From SFDP01 sp051891855 (lineage in GTDB: Bacteria > Bacillota > Clostridia > Lachnospirales > Lachnospiraceae): a stretch of DNA of 61,667 nucleotides. The stretch spans positions 1 to 61,667 of the forward strand of contig JBJFFP010000015.1 in the NCBI GenBank assembly GCA_051891855.1, read 5' to 3'. The translations under genes and the position numbers were made by a program. Each line of letters begins with the position of its first letter. The stretch's first letter is position 1. The notes under the pieces are model-generated. The model was given only the letters and a program-made list of their open reading frames with translations, did not search any database and had not been told where the DNA came from. This document shows, one piece after another, positions 33,302-42,062 of this stretch.

Positions 33302-35201
33302 GGAGAAGAGGCTGGTTTTGGGCAGAAGATTGGAGGAAATCAAACAGAATAATGGGGTGCAGGCGGTCTTTGGCTTTGTTGCCTCTCTTTCCTTTGGAGC
33401 TACCTTAAGTGTATCGGCGGGGGAAGGAAGGACGGTAGTAGCTTATTCTAACAGCTTTCTTTCCGTCTTCTTCGGACTTCTTTGTGGGATTTGTTTTGTG
33501 CAGGCAGGGAAACGGCTGGAGGAGGACAGACTGAGGAAGATAGTCAGCCTACTGTTCGCTGTAGGACTGTCCCTTGCTCTGATTTTGGGAAAAAAGTTGG
33601 AAACAGTGGAAAATATCAGAGTAACCGATGCAGCCATGTGGCTGAATGTGGTAATCCTTGCCCTGTTTTTGCGTCCCTTCGTCTCGTTTGCCTGGCAGAG
33701 GATGGCTGAATGGGGAAGGTGGGAAGCTGTTAGTTGCCTAAAGAAAATGGAGGGAGACTGTTGGATCAAAGAGAAGCTGTTTTGGCGAAATCTGATTCTG
33801 ATTTTTGCCTGCTGGCTCCCTGTATTTTTAGCTTTTTATCCCGGAGCCTTCGTCTATGATGCTGCGGACGAGTATGTACAGGTGGCGACAAGAACCTTTA
33901 CCACGCACCATCCCTTAATCCATGTCTTGCTTTTGGGAGGGTTTGTAACAGCAGGAAATAAATTCTTTGGTTCCTTTAATCTGGGCATTGCTGCCTATAC
34001 CCTATTTCAGATGGCGGTATTGGCAGCAGTATTCAGTTATACCCTTCTTTGGATAAACAGAAGAATCAACGAGAAAAAAACAGAAAGATTACTGCTGTTA
34101 TTCTATTGTTTTTTTCCGGTAATTCCTATGTATGCAGTCTGTTCTGCAAAAGATGCTTTCTTTACAGCAGCCCTTCTTGTCGTCCTGACTCAGATGTTAA
34201 CCCTTTTTGAAAATCCTGAGAGTTTTTTGGTGAAGAAAGGAAACCTGGCTGCAAGTATACTTGCAGCGGCAGTGATGATGCTATTTAGGAATAACGGATG
34301 TTATGCTTATGCGGTATGGTCAGTGCTTTGCGTGGCGGCACTGTTCTTTCTTTCTAAAAATACCGAAAAAGGGAGGCAGCTGTGCTTTAGAGGAGCTTTT
34401 ATGATGCTTGCGGGAATTGCTTTGTTTTTAGCGGTTTCCGGAGGATTAGCAAGGGGACTTAAGGCTGAAAAAGGGGGGAGTCAGGAGATACTGACAGTGC
34501 CCATTCAGCAGTTGGCCAGAACCTGGAAATACAGTCCGGAGGTTTATGAAGAGGAAGATAAGGAGCTGCTGTTTTCCCTGCTTTCCGAGGAAGATCTTAA
34601 AACCTATAATCCAAGAATATCAGACATAATTAAAAGTAAATTTAATAATAAAAAATTAAATCAAAACAAAATTAATTTCCTTTCCCTTTGGATAAAGATA
34701 GGATTGAGAAAGCCAATGAGCTATTTGAATGCCTGGCTGATGACCTCCTATGGCTTCTGGTATCCGGATGCAGTAATTAATGTGTATGGAGGCAATAGGG
34801 TTCATACCTTTACTTATGAAGAAAGCTCCTATTTCGGATTTGAGACGGAATATCCGGGAACCAGAGAAAGCAAGCTCCCCTGGCTGGAGGAGCAGTATAG
34901 GAAAATGTCACTGGAAATCTATCAGCAGAGAGTGCCGGCAGTATCCATGCTCTTTTCTCCAGGGTTCCAATTCTGGATGTTTGCATTTTGTCTGGGTTTT
35001 CTGATTTGTCAAAGGAGCCTGAGAAGGATAATACCGCTGCTGCTGATTTTACTGGTATGGATGACGGTACTTTTGGGCCCCACCTATCTGGTGCGGTATG
35101 TATTGATTCTCTGGTTTGCCATGCCTATAATTGTAAGCAGTACAAAAGTATGGTATACTAATACGATTGCTAAGGAACAAAAAATAAGGAACAGGGATTA
35201 A
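33285..35201 (+). CDS. Large multi-pass membrane protein, DUF6020-like
   Basis: The 638-residue protein has about twelve helices. The central FYPGAFVYDAADEYVQVATRTF and THHPLIHVLLL stretch, with an acidic loop just outside the membrane, is what I recall as the DUF6020 pattern from Clostridia; this is from memory. SAKDAFFTAALLV and LFRNNGCYAY support a GT-C-like transferase. A local AT-rich patch (34621-34680, 8 of 60 bases G or C by hand count) encodes a basic, Asn-rich loop with KFNNKKLNQNK. The gene overlaps the ArnC-like gene by 17 bases and is followed after two bases by the ligase-like gene. Function unknown beyond the likely use of lipid-linked sugars. Confidence 0.75.
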   Translation: MRIKSKEKRLVLGRRLEEIKQNNGVQAVFGFVASLSFGATLSVSAGEGRTVVAYSNSFLSVFFGLLCGICFVQAGKRLEEDRLRKIVSLLFAVGLSLALILGKKLETVENIRVTDAAMWLNVVILALFLRPFVSFAWQRMAEWGRWEAVSCLKKMEGDCWIKEKLFWRNLILIFACWLPVFLAFYPGAFVYDAADEYVQVATRTFTTHHPLIHVLLLGGFVTAGNKFFGSFNLGIAAYTLFQMAVLAAVFSYTLLWINRRINEKKTERLLLLFYCFFPVIPMYAVCSAKDAFFTAALLVVLTQMLTLFENPESFLVKKGNLAASILAAAVMMLFRNNGCYAYAVWSVLCVAALFFLSKNTEKGRQLCFRGAFMMLAGIALFLAVSGGLARGLKAEKGGSQEILTVPIQQLARTWKYSPEVYEEEDKELLFSLLSEEDLKTYNPRISDIIKSKFNNKKLNQNKINFLSLWIKIGLRKPMSYLNAWLMTSYGFWYPDAVINVYGGNRVHTFTYEESSYFGFETEYPGTRESKLPWLEEQYRKMSLEIYQQRVPAVSMLFSPGFQFWMFAFCLGFLICQRSLRRIIPLLLILLVWMTVLLGPTYLVRYVLILWFAMPIIVSSTKVWYTNTIAKEQKIRNRD

Positions 35202-35203
35202 CG

Positions 35204-37714
35204 ATGAATCAAAAAATAACCATCAGCCGGGGAATTCAATATGGTATTGCAGCATTTGCCCTTTTTTTGTTTTTACTGGTTTGGCCTTTGGGTTTAATAA
35301 AAAACAGAACCGTTTCCAAAAGTAATGAAGCGGTACTTAGTCAGTCTGATCCTATCAGCGTGGAAAATAACGGAACCCAGATGTTTATTGCCGATGGAAG
35401 CAATCTGGCAGCAGTGGATTTGTATATCCAAAACGATATGCGTGCAGAAATCATTACCTTTCGCTTATATGATGGTGCCTATCAGCAGCTTTGGGAAACC
35501 TTCTATGTGGTAGATGAGGATGCCCGGTTTCCGGGATTTATCCGTATACCGGTGGAAATGGAGACGGAAGAGGGCTGGGAATATTATTATACGGTGGAAG
35601 GCCTGACCAAGGATTTGGTAATGTATTATGAGGATACGAATGAATCCACCTCCTTTGCCAATGGAACCTTTCTTTACGGGGGCATGGAGATGCCGGGGAT
35701 TAATCTGATTGCCCGTTATCACTATTCTGAACCTTTTTCCGGGCAGATGATCCTTGTTTTTGCTCTGCTTCTGGGAGCTGCTGCTGTTCTTTTGTGGAAG
35801 CTTACGGACAAACTGTTTGCCGGTAAGTGGGCAGGAAGAAATAAAGAAATTACCATGCAGAAGCTCCTTCAGTGGATTTGTAACCCGATAATTGGGGTGA
35901 TTACGGCTGTGGCACTGTTTGCCGTTTTCCCCGGCAGGGTATTTGGAACCGGAATCCTCAACTATGGCTTTTATTATCTGGGGATTTTGCTGGCTGCGGC
36001 AGTTCTGCTCTATGGCATAAACAGGAAAAGGCAGGGGGAAGAGCCTCTGATGACGATAAAGCAGGTTAAGCAGAATTGGACAGGGTGGACCATGTCAGTC
36101 TGCTTTGCGGGAGTGCTTTGGTCCTGCTATGAATATTTGAACGGACTTTACGATATTCACCACAGCTATGCTGCCTGCAAAATGTTGACCTGGATGGCGT
36201 TGGCCCTGATTTTCACCTTTAAATTTACCCGGAAGGAGCTTTTGACGGTCTACAACCTGATCTATCTGATTTTAGCCCCCATAGGCGGATACTTTTATGC
36301 GAAGCCTTATCAGGGAATTGAAGAGCAGGACGAGTTATATAAGCTCCAGGCCTACGTTTTGGTTGTGGGCGGCTTTGCTCTGCTTCAGCTGATTATTGCT
36401 CTGATAAAAAAGGGAATCAAAAAAGAAAAGAGTACAGCCCGTTTATGTCTTCCCTACGCAATAGCTTTGGCAGTTACCGTGGGAATGATGGTTATTTTCA
36501 GAAACGGACGGGAATGGCCGGTATTAATGGCTGTGATCTTCGGAATTTTCTATCTGCGTATGTGGATGTGGGAGGACAGAGGACAGCTGCTGAAAATTTT
36601 TGGCAATGGATTGCTTTTGAACTTTCTTTATACGGTAGGCTACTGTCTTATGCATCGCCCTTACTTAAGGTTCAGACATAATCGTTACGGAATGACCTAT
36701 CACACTGTTACCATGACCGGCTATTATTTAGCTCTGGTCTTGTGTGCTGTGATGGTAAGCCTTTTTCTTCGCTATTATCAGAGAAAATGCTGGGGGGAGT
36801 GCTGGAAGGAATTGAGCCTTCTGGGAATGGGTAACGTCTATCTGTTTCTAACCCTGTCCAGGACGGGCTATGTGGCGGCCTTTGCCATGGAAGTATTTAT
36901 GATTGTTTTCATGGTTCTTCTCCATGAAAAGAAAAGGATAAGGGCTTTTTTTAAGGCGGCAGGCCTTACCCTGGGGGTGAGCATCCTTTTCTTTCCGATA
37001 GTATTTACGGCACAGAGGATTATCCCGGCACTGGTGAGGGAGCCTGTCTATTCGGAAATCGAAATTTGGGAATATACTACGGATAAAACCACTCCTACGG
37101 ATTCAGAGCTATACATCGATATCACTGCGTTCATTAAGGTGGCAAAAAATAAGCTTTTTGGCATGGATATGGGAAATATTTCCCTGTCTGAAGCATGGGA
37201 AAGGTTAAGTCCGGTTTATCAGAAGGCCAGGGGAGACTTATTGGCCAGTACAGAACCACAAATGGAAGAAGAAAAAGACTTTTCCAACGGACGCTTCGAT
37301 ATTTTTCGGGAATACATCAGCCATCTGAATGCTATCGGGCATGAGGATATGGGAGTTCCCCTGGAAAACGGAGAGATTTCAAGTCATGCCCACAATACCT
37401 TTTTGCAGGTGGCCCATGATCATGGATGGATTACCGGCATAATCTTTTTGGTGTTTGGGATATATACCTTATTTCTGGCGATTTATCGGTATAAACGGGA
37501 GAGGGAAGAACAACCCTGGATGGTCTTAACTATTGCTGTTGTCATTGCCTTTGGGGCTGCAGGAATGGTGGAATGGATTTATCATATTTGTAACCCTTTT
37601 GGATATGCCCTGATGGTGGTAATTACGCCCCTGCTGTTTCGGGAGACCCCCAGGCATAATCCGGGCAGTTTGCCGGGCAGTTTGCGGGGGGAAAATGGAG
37701 AGAAGCATGAATAA
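35204..37714 (+). CDS. O-antigen-ligase-like membrane protein with N-terminal outer domain
   Basis: The 836-residue protein has one helix at about 12-32 and a beta-rich outer domain of about 150 residues. A membrane region of about twelve helices from residue 180 and a large outer loop before the last helices follow. The loop ends SSHAHNTFLQVAHDHGW, with His728, His730 and Asn731, the HxxN-type signature of the WaaL/PglL/Wzy_C superfamily. These enzymes move a lipid-linked glycan to lipid A core, protein or the growing chain. In a Gram-positive host without lipid A, a protein-glycosylating or polymerase role is more likely. The C-terminus carries a 12-base tandem repeat (37661-37684). ATG 35204 follows the previous stop by two bases. 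Confidence 0.85.
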   Translation: MNQKITISRGIQYGIAAFALFLFLLVWPLGLIKNRTVSKSNEAVLSQSDPISVENNGTQMFIADGSNLAAVDLYIQNDMRAEIITFRLYDGAYQQLWETFYVVDEDARFPGFIRIPVEMETEEGWEYYYTVEGLTKDLVMYYEDTNESTSFANGTFLYGGMEMPGINLIARYHYSEPFSGQMILVFALLLGAAAVLLWKLTDKLFAGKWAGRNKEITMQKLLQWICNPIIGVITAVALFAVFPGRVFGTGILNYGFYYLGILLAAAVLLYGINRKRQGEEPLMTIKQVKQNWTGWTMSVCFAGVLWSCYEYLNGLYDIHHSYAACKMLTWMALALIFTFKFTRKELLTVYNLIYLILAPIGGYFYAKPYQGIEEQDELYKLQAYVLVVGGFALLQLIIALIKKGIKKEKSTARLCLPYAIALAVTVGMMVIFRNGREWPVLMAVIFGIFYLRMWMWEDRGQLLKIFGNGLLLNFLYTVGYCLMHRPYLRFRHNRYGMTYHTVTMTGYYLALVLCAVMVSLFLRYYQRKCWGECWKELSLLGMGNVYLFLTLSRTGYVAAFAMEVFMIVFMVLLHEKKRIRAFFKAAGLTLGVSILFFPIVFTAQRIIPALVREPVYSEIEIWEYTTDKTTPTDSELYIDITAFIKVAKNKLFGMDMGNISLSEAWERLSPVYQKARGDLLASTEPQMEEEKDFSNGRFDIFREYISHLNAIGHEDMGVPLENGEISSHAHNTFLQVAHDHGWITGIIFLVFGIYTLFLAIYRYKREREEQPWMVLTIAVVIAFGAAGMVEWIYHICNPFGYALMVVITPLLFRETPRHNPGSLPGSLRGENGEKHE
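37661..37684 (+). repeat. Tandem 12-bp repeat in the 3' end of the ligase-like gene
   Basis: CCGGGCAGTTTG occurs twice in perfect tandem (37661-37672 and 37673-37684), in frame, and encodes PGSLPGSL in the cytoplasmic tail. Slippage here could change the tail length in steps of four residues without a frameshift. Confidence 0.8.
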
Positions 37715-39584
37715 GCAGAAGTTTAACAGTCAGCTTTTTTATCGAAGAGCAGGTCTGATGATTTATGATGTGGCAAGTATATTGGCGGCCAGTTTTCTGG
37801 CCATCGTTATGCGTTATGAGTTTGAAATCGGCATGATTCCCTCCTACTTTCTGGAACCCATTGCCAAATCTCTGACCCTTAATATCATTCTGACCCTTGT
37901 GATTTTTTATCTGTTTCGTCTGTATCACAGCCTATGGGCCTTTGCAGGGGAAAATGAACTGCAGAATGTGGTAGTAGCCTGTTTTCTGGCCTCTGCCGTT
38001 AATGGTATATTGCTGTTTTTGTTCAGGGTACAGCCGAAGCCGGTGCCCAGCAGCTACTACTTTATGTATGCCTTTTTGCTGATTACTTTTACCTTTGCCA
38101 GTCGCTTTTCCTATCGGTTTTTTAGAAACAAAAAGCATAAGCTGCAAAATAAAAACAATACTATCCGGGTAATGATTATCGGTGCCGGTGAAGCGGGAAA
38201 TGCCATTATCAAGGAAATTGTAAGCAGCAACTATTCCACCATGTCTATTGGCTGTATTATCGATGATGACAGTAAAAAATGGGGAAGCTTTATTCAGGGA
38301 ATCCGGGTGGCCGGTGGCCGGGATAAAATTCTGGAATGCGTGGACTTATACGGCATAGACGAGATTTTTATTGCCATACCTTCTGCGTCTAAAACGATCA
38401 TCCGTGAAATTTTGGAAATCTGTAAGGAAACAGAATGTAAGCTAAGGTCACTTCCGGGTATCTATCAGCTGGTAAACGGAGAAGTAAACGTCAGCCAGCT
38501 GAGGGATGTAGAGGTGGAGGATTTATTGGGAAGAGACCCCATTAAGGTGGATTTGGATTCTATTTTGAAATATGTCAGTGGAAAAACGGTGATGGTTACC
38601 GGAGGAGGGGGATCCATCGGCAGTGAGCTTTGCCGGCAGATTGCACAGCATAAGCCCAAGAAGCTGATTTTGGTGGATATCTATGAAAACAATGCATATG
38701 ATGTACAGCAGGAGCTGAAATTTAAGTATCCCAATCTGGACTTACTGGTTCTGATTGCTTCAGTCCGCAATACCAACCGAATGAATTCCATTTTCAAGAC
38801 CTGGAAACCGGATATCGTCTATCATGCGGCGGCTCATAAGCATGTTCCGTTAATGGAAACCAGTCCCAATGAGGCCGTTAAGAATAATGTATTCGGTACC
38901 TGGAAAACGGCCCAGGCAGCAGCCTATTACGGCACCAGGAAGTTTGTTATGATCAGTACGGATAAGGCGGTAAATCCCACTAACATCATGGGGGCCAGCA
39001 AACGAATCTGTGAAATGATTATTCAAACCTTTAACCGCCACTACGATACGGAGTTTGTGGCTGTTCGTTTCGGAAATGTACTGGGAAGCAACGGAAGTGT
39101 AATTCCTCTGTTTAAAAAACAGATTCAGCAGGGGGGGCCGGTGACCGTGACCCATCCGGATATTATCCGATACTTTATGACTATATCGGAAGCAGTTTCT
39201 CTGGTGCTTCAGGCGGGAGCCTATGCCAGAGGAGGAGAAATATTTGTTCTGGATATGGGAGAACCGGTAAAAATTCTGGATTTGGCAAAGAATCTGATCC
39301 GTCTATCCGGGTATAAAGTGGGGGAAGATATTCAAATTGAGTTTACAGGTCTTCGTCCCGGGGAAAAATTATATGAAGAGCTCCTTATGGATGAGGAAGG
39401 AATGCAGGATACGGACAATAAGATGATTCATATCGGTAAGCCCATTGAAATTGATGAGATGACCTTCTTTGCCCAGCTGAAAAGGCTGAAAGAGGAGTCT
39501 AAAAATGAAAGTGCTGATATACGCAGACTGATTCAGGAAATTGTGCCCACCTATCAGATTAAAGACGAAGAGGAAGTTTCATAA
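37707..39584 (+). CDS. pglF: UDP-GlcNAc 4,6-dehydratase (retaining), PglF/CapD-type
   Basis: The 625-residue protein has four N-terminal membrane helices (residues 15-135). A first Rossmann domain follows with GAGEAG (159-164), then a dehydratase domain with TGGGGSIGSE (298-307), HAAAHKHVP (373-381) and STDKAVNPTNIMGASK (417-432). Met428 stands where inverting enzymes have Tyr, the mark of the retaining PglF/WbpM/CapD group, with Thr418, Asp419, Lys420 and Lys432. It makes UDP-4-keto-6-deoxy-GlcNAc, the first step to bacillosamine. The start is ATG 37707 with GGAGAG six bases before; ATG 37695 is too close to its G-rich site. It overlaps the ligase gene by eight bases. Confidence 0.94.
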   Translation: MNKQKFNSQLFYRRAGLMIYDVASILAASFLAIVMRYEFEIGMIPSYFLEPIAKSLTLNIILTLVIFYLFRLYHSLWAFAGENELQNVVVACFLASAVNGILLFLFRVQPKPVPSSYYFMYAFLLITFTFASRFSYRFFRNKKHKLQNKNNTIRVMIIGAGEAGNAIIKEIVSSNYSTMSIGCIIDDDSKKWGSFIQGIRVAGGRDKILECVDLYGIDEIFIAIPSASKTIIREILEICKETECKLRSLPGIYQLVNGEVNVSQLRDVEVEDLLGRDPIKVDLDSILKYVSGKTVMVTGGGGSIGSELCRQIAQHKPKKLILVDIYENNAYDVQQELKFKYPNLDLLVLIASVRNTNRMNSIFKTWKPDIVYHAAAHKHVPLMETSPNEAVKNNVFGTWKTAQAAAYYGTRKFVMISTDKAVNPTNIMGASKRICEMIIQTFNRHYDTEFVAVRFGNVLGSNGSVIPLFKKQIQQGGPVTVTHPDIIRYFMTISEAVSLVLQAGAYARGGEIFVLDMGEPVKILDLAKNLIRLSGYKVGEDIQIEFTGLRPGEKLYEELLMDEEGMQDTDNKMIHIGKPIEIDEMTFFAQLKRLKEESKNESADIRRLIQEIVPTYQIKDEEEVS

Positions 39585-39609
39585 AGGGAAAGAGAAAGAA
39601 GGGAATAAT

Positions 39610-40743
39610 ATGGAAAAGAAAAGGATATATCTTTCCTCACCCACCATTCATGAGGAAGAGCGTAAATTTGTACAGGAAGCCTTTGATACCAATTGGGTGG
39701 CTCCCTTGGGTCCTAATGTTGACCGGCTGGAGGAAGAAATGTGTGCCTATACGGGAGCAAAGGCGGCAGCCGCCTTGAGTGCAGGAACCGCAGCCATTCA
39801 TTTAAGCCTGAAGCTGTTGGATGTACAGCCCCAGGATGTGGTTTTTGTTTCCGATCTGACTTTTTCTGCTACCTGCAATCCGATTTGCTACGAAAAGGCT
39901 ATACCGGTATTTATTGACAGTGAAGAGGATACCTGGAATATGTGTCCTAAGGCTCTGGAAAAGGCTTTTGAACGTTACCCCAATCCCAAGGCGGTAATCT
40001 GTGTGCATCTTTACGGTACACCGGCGAAGCTGGAGGAAATCATGGCTATTTGTGACAGGCATAAGGTTCCTCTGATCGAGGATGCGGCAGAGTCTCTAAG
40101 TGCTACCTACCAGGGCAGACAGACGGGAACCTTTGGAAGGTTCGGAATCTACTCCTATAACGGGAATAAGATTATCACCAGCTCCGGAGGCGGTATGCTG
40201 GTATCCGAGGATGAAGAGGCCATTGCCAGGGCAAGATTTTTGTCCACCCAGGCAAGGGATCAGGCCAGGCATTACCAGCATTCCCATATTGGCTATAACT
40301 ACAGAATGTCCAATATTGTGGCAGGAATCGGAAGAGGACAGCTGATTCACCTGGAAGAGCATAAATCCTTAAAAAAGAAGCTTTATGAGCAGTACAAGGC
40401 AGCCTTTGCGGATATCGAGGAAATCTCCATGAATCCCATGAATCCCAAAGGAGATGCTAATAACTGGCTTTCCTGCATGACCATAAAGGAAGGCTCGGTG
40501 GTTACTCCCAATCAGATTATGGATGCTTTGGAAGCGGAAAATATAGAGTCCAGACCCATCTGGAAGCCTATGCACTTACAGCCGGTATTTGAACACTGTG
40601 ATTTTATTTCCACTAAACCGGGGAAAATCAGCACAGGAGAAGATATTTTTAATCGGGGGCTTTGCCTTCCCAGTGACATTAAGAACGGGGCTCGGGAAAT
40701 GGAAAAGATTATTGCCATTGTAAGAGGATGCTTTAATCGATAG
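39610..40743 (+). CDS. pglE: UDP-4-amino-4,6-dideoxy-GlcNAc transaminase, PglE
   Basis: The 377-residue DegT-type aminotransferase starts with KKRIYLSSPTIHEEE, a typical PglE opening, and continues with LSAGTAAIHLSL (57-68), EDAAESLSA (157-165) and YNGNKIITSSGGG. The Schiff-base lysine is Lys187. It adds the 4-amino group to the PglF product to give UDP-4-amino-4,6-dideoxy-GlcNAc, which PglD then acetylates. ATG 39610 is chosen because GAAGGG lies at the right distance and earlier in-frame codons overlap pglF. Codon choice matches the surrounding locus, whereas the next three genes are visibly more AT-rich. Confidence 0.94.
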   Translation: MEKKRIYLSSPTIHEEERKFVQEAFDTNWVAPLGPNVDRLEEEMCAYTGAKAAAALSAGTAAIHLSLKLLDVQPQDVVFVSDLTFSATCNPICYEKAIPVFIDSEEDTWNMCPKALEKAFERYPNPKAVICVHLYGTPAKLEEIMAICDRHKVPLIEDAAESLSATYQGRQTGTFGRFGIYSYNGNKIITSSGGGMLVSEDEEAIARARFLSTQARDQARHYQHSHIGYNYRMSNIVAGIGRGQLIHLEEHKSLKKKLYEQYKAAFADIEEISMNPMNPKGDANNWLSCMTIKEGSVVTPNQIMDALEAENIESRPIWKPMHLQPVFEHCDFISTKPGKISTGEDIFNRGLCLPSDIKNGAREMEKIIAIVRGCFNR

Positions 40744-40782
40744 TTGATTATTCGTACAGGAGTAAAAACAGGGGTATCAAAA

Positions 40783-41442
40783 ATGGAACACAAAAAGGGA
40801 TTCTATGAAAAGTACATAAAGCGTCCCCAAGATTTCTTATGTGCGTTACTTGCGTGTATCGTGTTAAGCCCGATTATGCTGGTGATTGCAGTTTTGGTAA
40901 GGATAAAGATCGGCTCCCCTGTCCTGTTTGCACAGGAAAGACCGGGATTGCATGGAGAGATTTTTAAGTTATACAAGTTCCGTACAATGACCAATGAGAG
41001 GGATGAGAAGGGAGAGTTGCTACCGGACGAGCAGCGCCTTACACCTTTTGGCAAACTGTTACGCTCCACATCCCTGGATGAACTGCCTGAAATTGGTCTT
41101 ATCCTGTCCGGGAAGCTCTCGATCTGTGGACCTCGCCCGCTTCTTGTCAAGTATCTTCCACTTTATAACGAACATCAAGCAAGAAGGCATGAAGTCAGAC
41201 CCGGATTTACAGGGCTGGCACAGGTGAATGGAAGAAATGCCATTAGCTGGGAAGAAAAATTTGATCTGGATGTAGAGTATGTAGATCATATTACATTTCT
41301 TGGCGATTGGAAGATTATCTTCAAAACCGTATGGACTGTATTGAAACGAGAAGGTATCAATTCTGAAACCTCTGCAACCATGGAAGAATTCAAGGGAACA
41401 GAAAATGCCAAAGCAAAAGAAAATGTGGAGGTGAAAAAATGA
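40783..41442 (+). CDS. pglC: Undecaprenyl phosphate diNAc-bacillosamine 1-phosphate transferase, PglC
   Basis: The 219-residue monotopic phosphoglycosyl transferase has an N-terminal re-entrant helix with a Ser-Pro break (FLCALLACIVLSPIMLVIAV), KFRTM (65-69), the catalytic Asp99-Glu100 in SLDELPE, and GPRPLL (117-122). It moves diNAc-bacillosamine 1-phosphate from UDP to undecaprenyl phosphate and starts the chain. The small size and the adjoining pglD, pglE and pglF make PglC the best call. The start is ATG 40783; the frame is open back to a TTG at 40744. With pglD and pglA it forms a block of lower GC than the genes on both sides. Confidence 0.93.
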   Translation: MEHKKGFYEKYIKRPQDFLCALLACIVLSPIMLVIAVLVRIKIGSPVLFAQERPGLHGEIFKLYKFRTMTNERDEKGELLPDEQRLTPFGKLLRSTSLDELPEIGLILSGKLSICGPRPLLVKYLPLYNEHQARRHEVRPGFTGLAQVNGRNAISWEEKFDLDVEYVDHITFLGDWKIIFKTVWTVLKREGINSETSATMEEFKGTENAKAKENVEVKK

Positions 41443-42044
41443 GGAAATTAGCAATTATCGGTGCAAGTGGTCATGGAAAGGTGGTTGCAGATATTGCAAG
41501 AAAAAATGGCTACAATGAGATTGTTTTTTTAGATGATAATGAAAGCATCCACGAATGTGGTGGTTATCCGGTAATAGGAAAAAGCTTTGAAGCCGGAACG
41601 CTAGATGCTGATGTAATTATTGGAATTGGTAATGCAGGCGTCCGGAAGCACATACAGGAATCCATTCCTGATGAGAAACTGGTTACACTCATTCATCCGG
41701 ATGCAGTTGTTGCAGAAGAGGTAGTGATAGAAGCGGGGACGGTGGTTATGGCTGGTGCTGTGGTCAATCCGGGAACACATGTAGGAAAAGGCTGTATTAT
41801 CAATACTTGTTCCTCTGTGGATCATGACTGTGTAGTGGGCAATTATACTCATATTGCAGTAGGCAGTCATTTGTGCGGAACTGTCGCTATAGGAGATGGA
41901 ACTTGGGTCGGTGCTGGGGCAACCGTCAGTAATAATGTATCCATATGCTCGAACTGCATGATTGGTGCTGGGGCAGTGGTGGTTAATGATCTTCAGGAAA
42001 GTGGGACATATGTAGGCGTTCCGGCAAGGAGAATTAAGGAATGA
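41439..42044 (+). CDS. pglD: UDP-4-amino-bacillosamine acetyltransferase, PglD (NeuD family)
   Basis: The 201-residue protein has an N-terminal PglD/NeuD Rossmann-like domain (LAIIGASGHGKVVADIA, FLDDNE) and a left-handed beta-helix made of hexapeptide repeats from about residue 88. His129 in SSVDHDC aligns with the catalytic base of Campylobacter PglD. It acetylates UDP-4-amino-bacillosamine with acetyl-CoA to give UDP-diNAc-bacillosamine. The start ATG overlaps the pglC stop by four bases. Order and overlap match other Pgl operons. Confidence 0.93.
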   Translation: MRKLAIIGASGHGKVVADIARKNGYNEIVFLDDNESIHECGGYPVIGKSFEAGTLDADVIIGIGNAGVRKHIQESIPDEKLVTLIHPDAVVAEEVVIEAGTVVMAGAVVNPGTHVGKGCIINTCSSVDHDCVVGNYTHIAVGSHLCGTVAIGDGTWVGAGATVSNNVSICSNCMIGAGAVVVNDLQESGTYVGVPARRIKE

Positions 42045-42062
42045 TTGCAGGAGATTAGAAAG

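Noticed and set aside
37695..37706. Earlier ATG for pglF at 37695
   Set aside because: The G-rich stretch before it is too close to serve as a ribosome site, while GGAGAG is well placed for ATG 37707.
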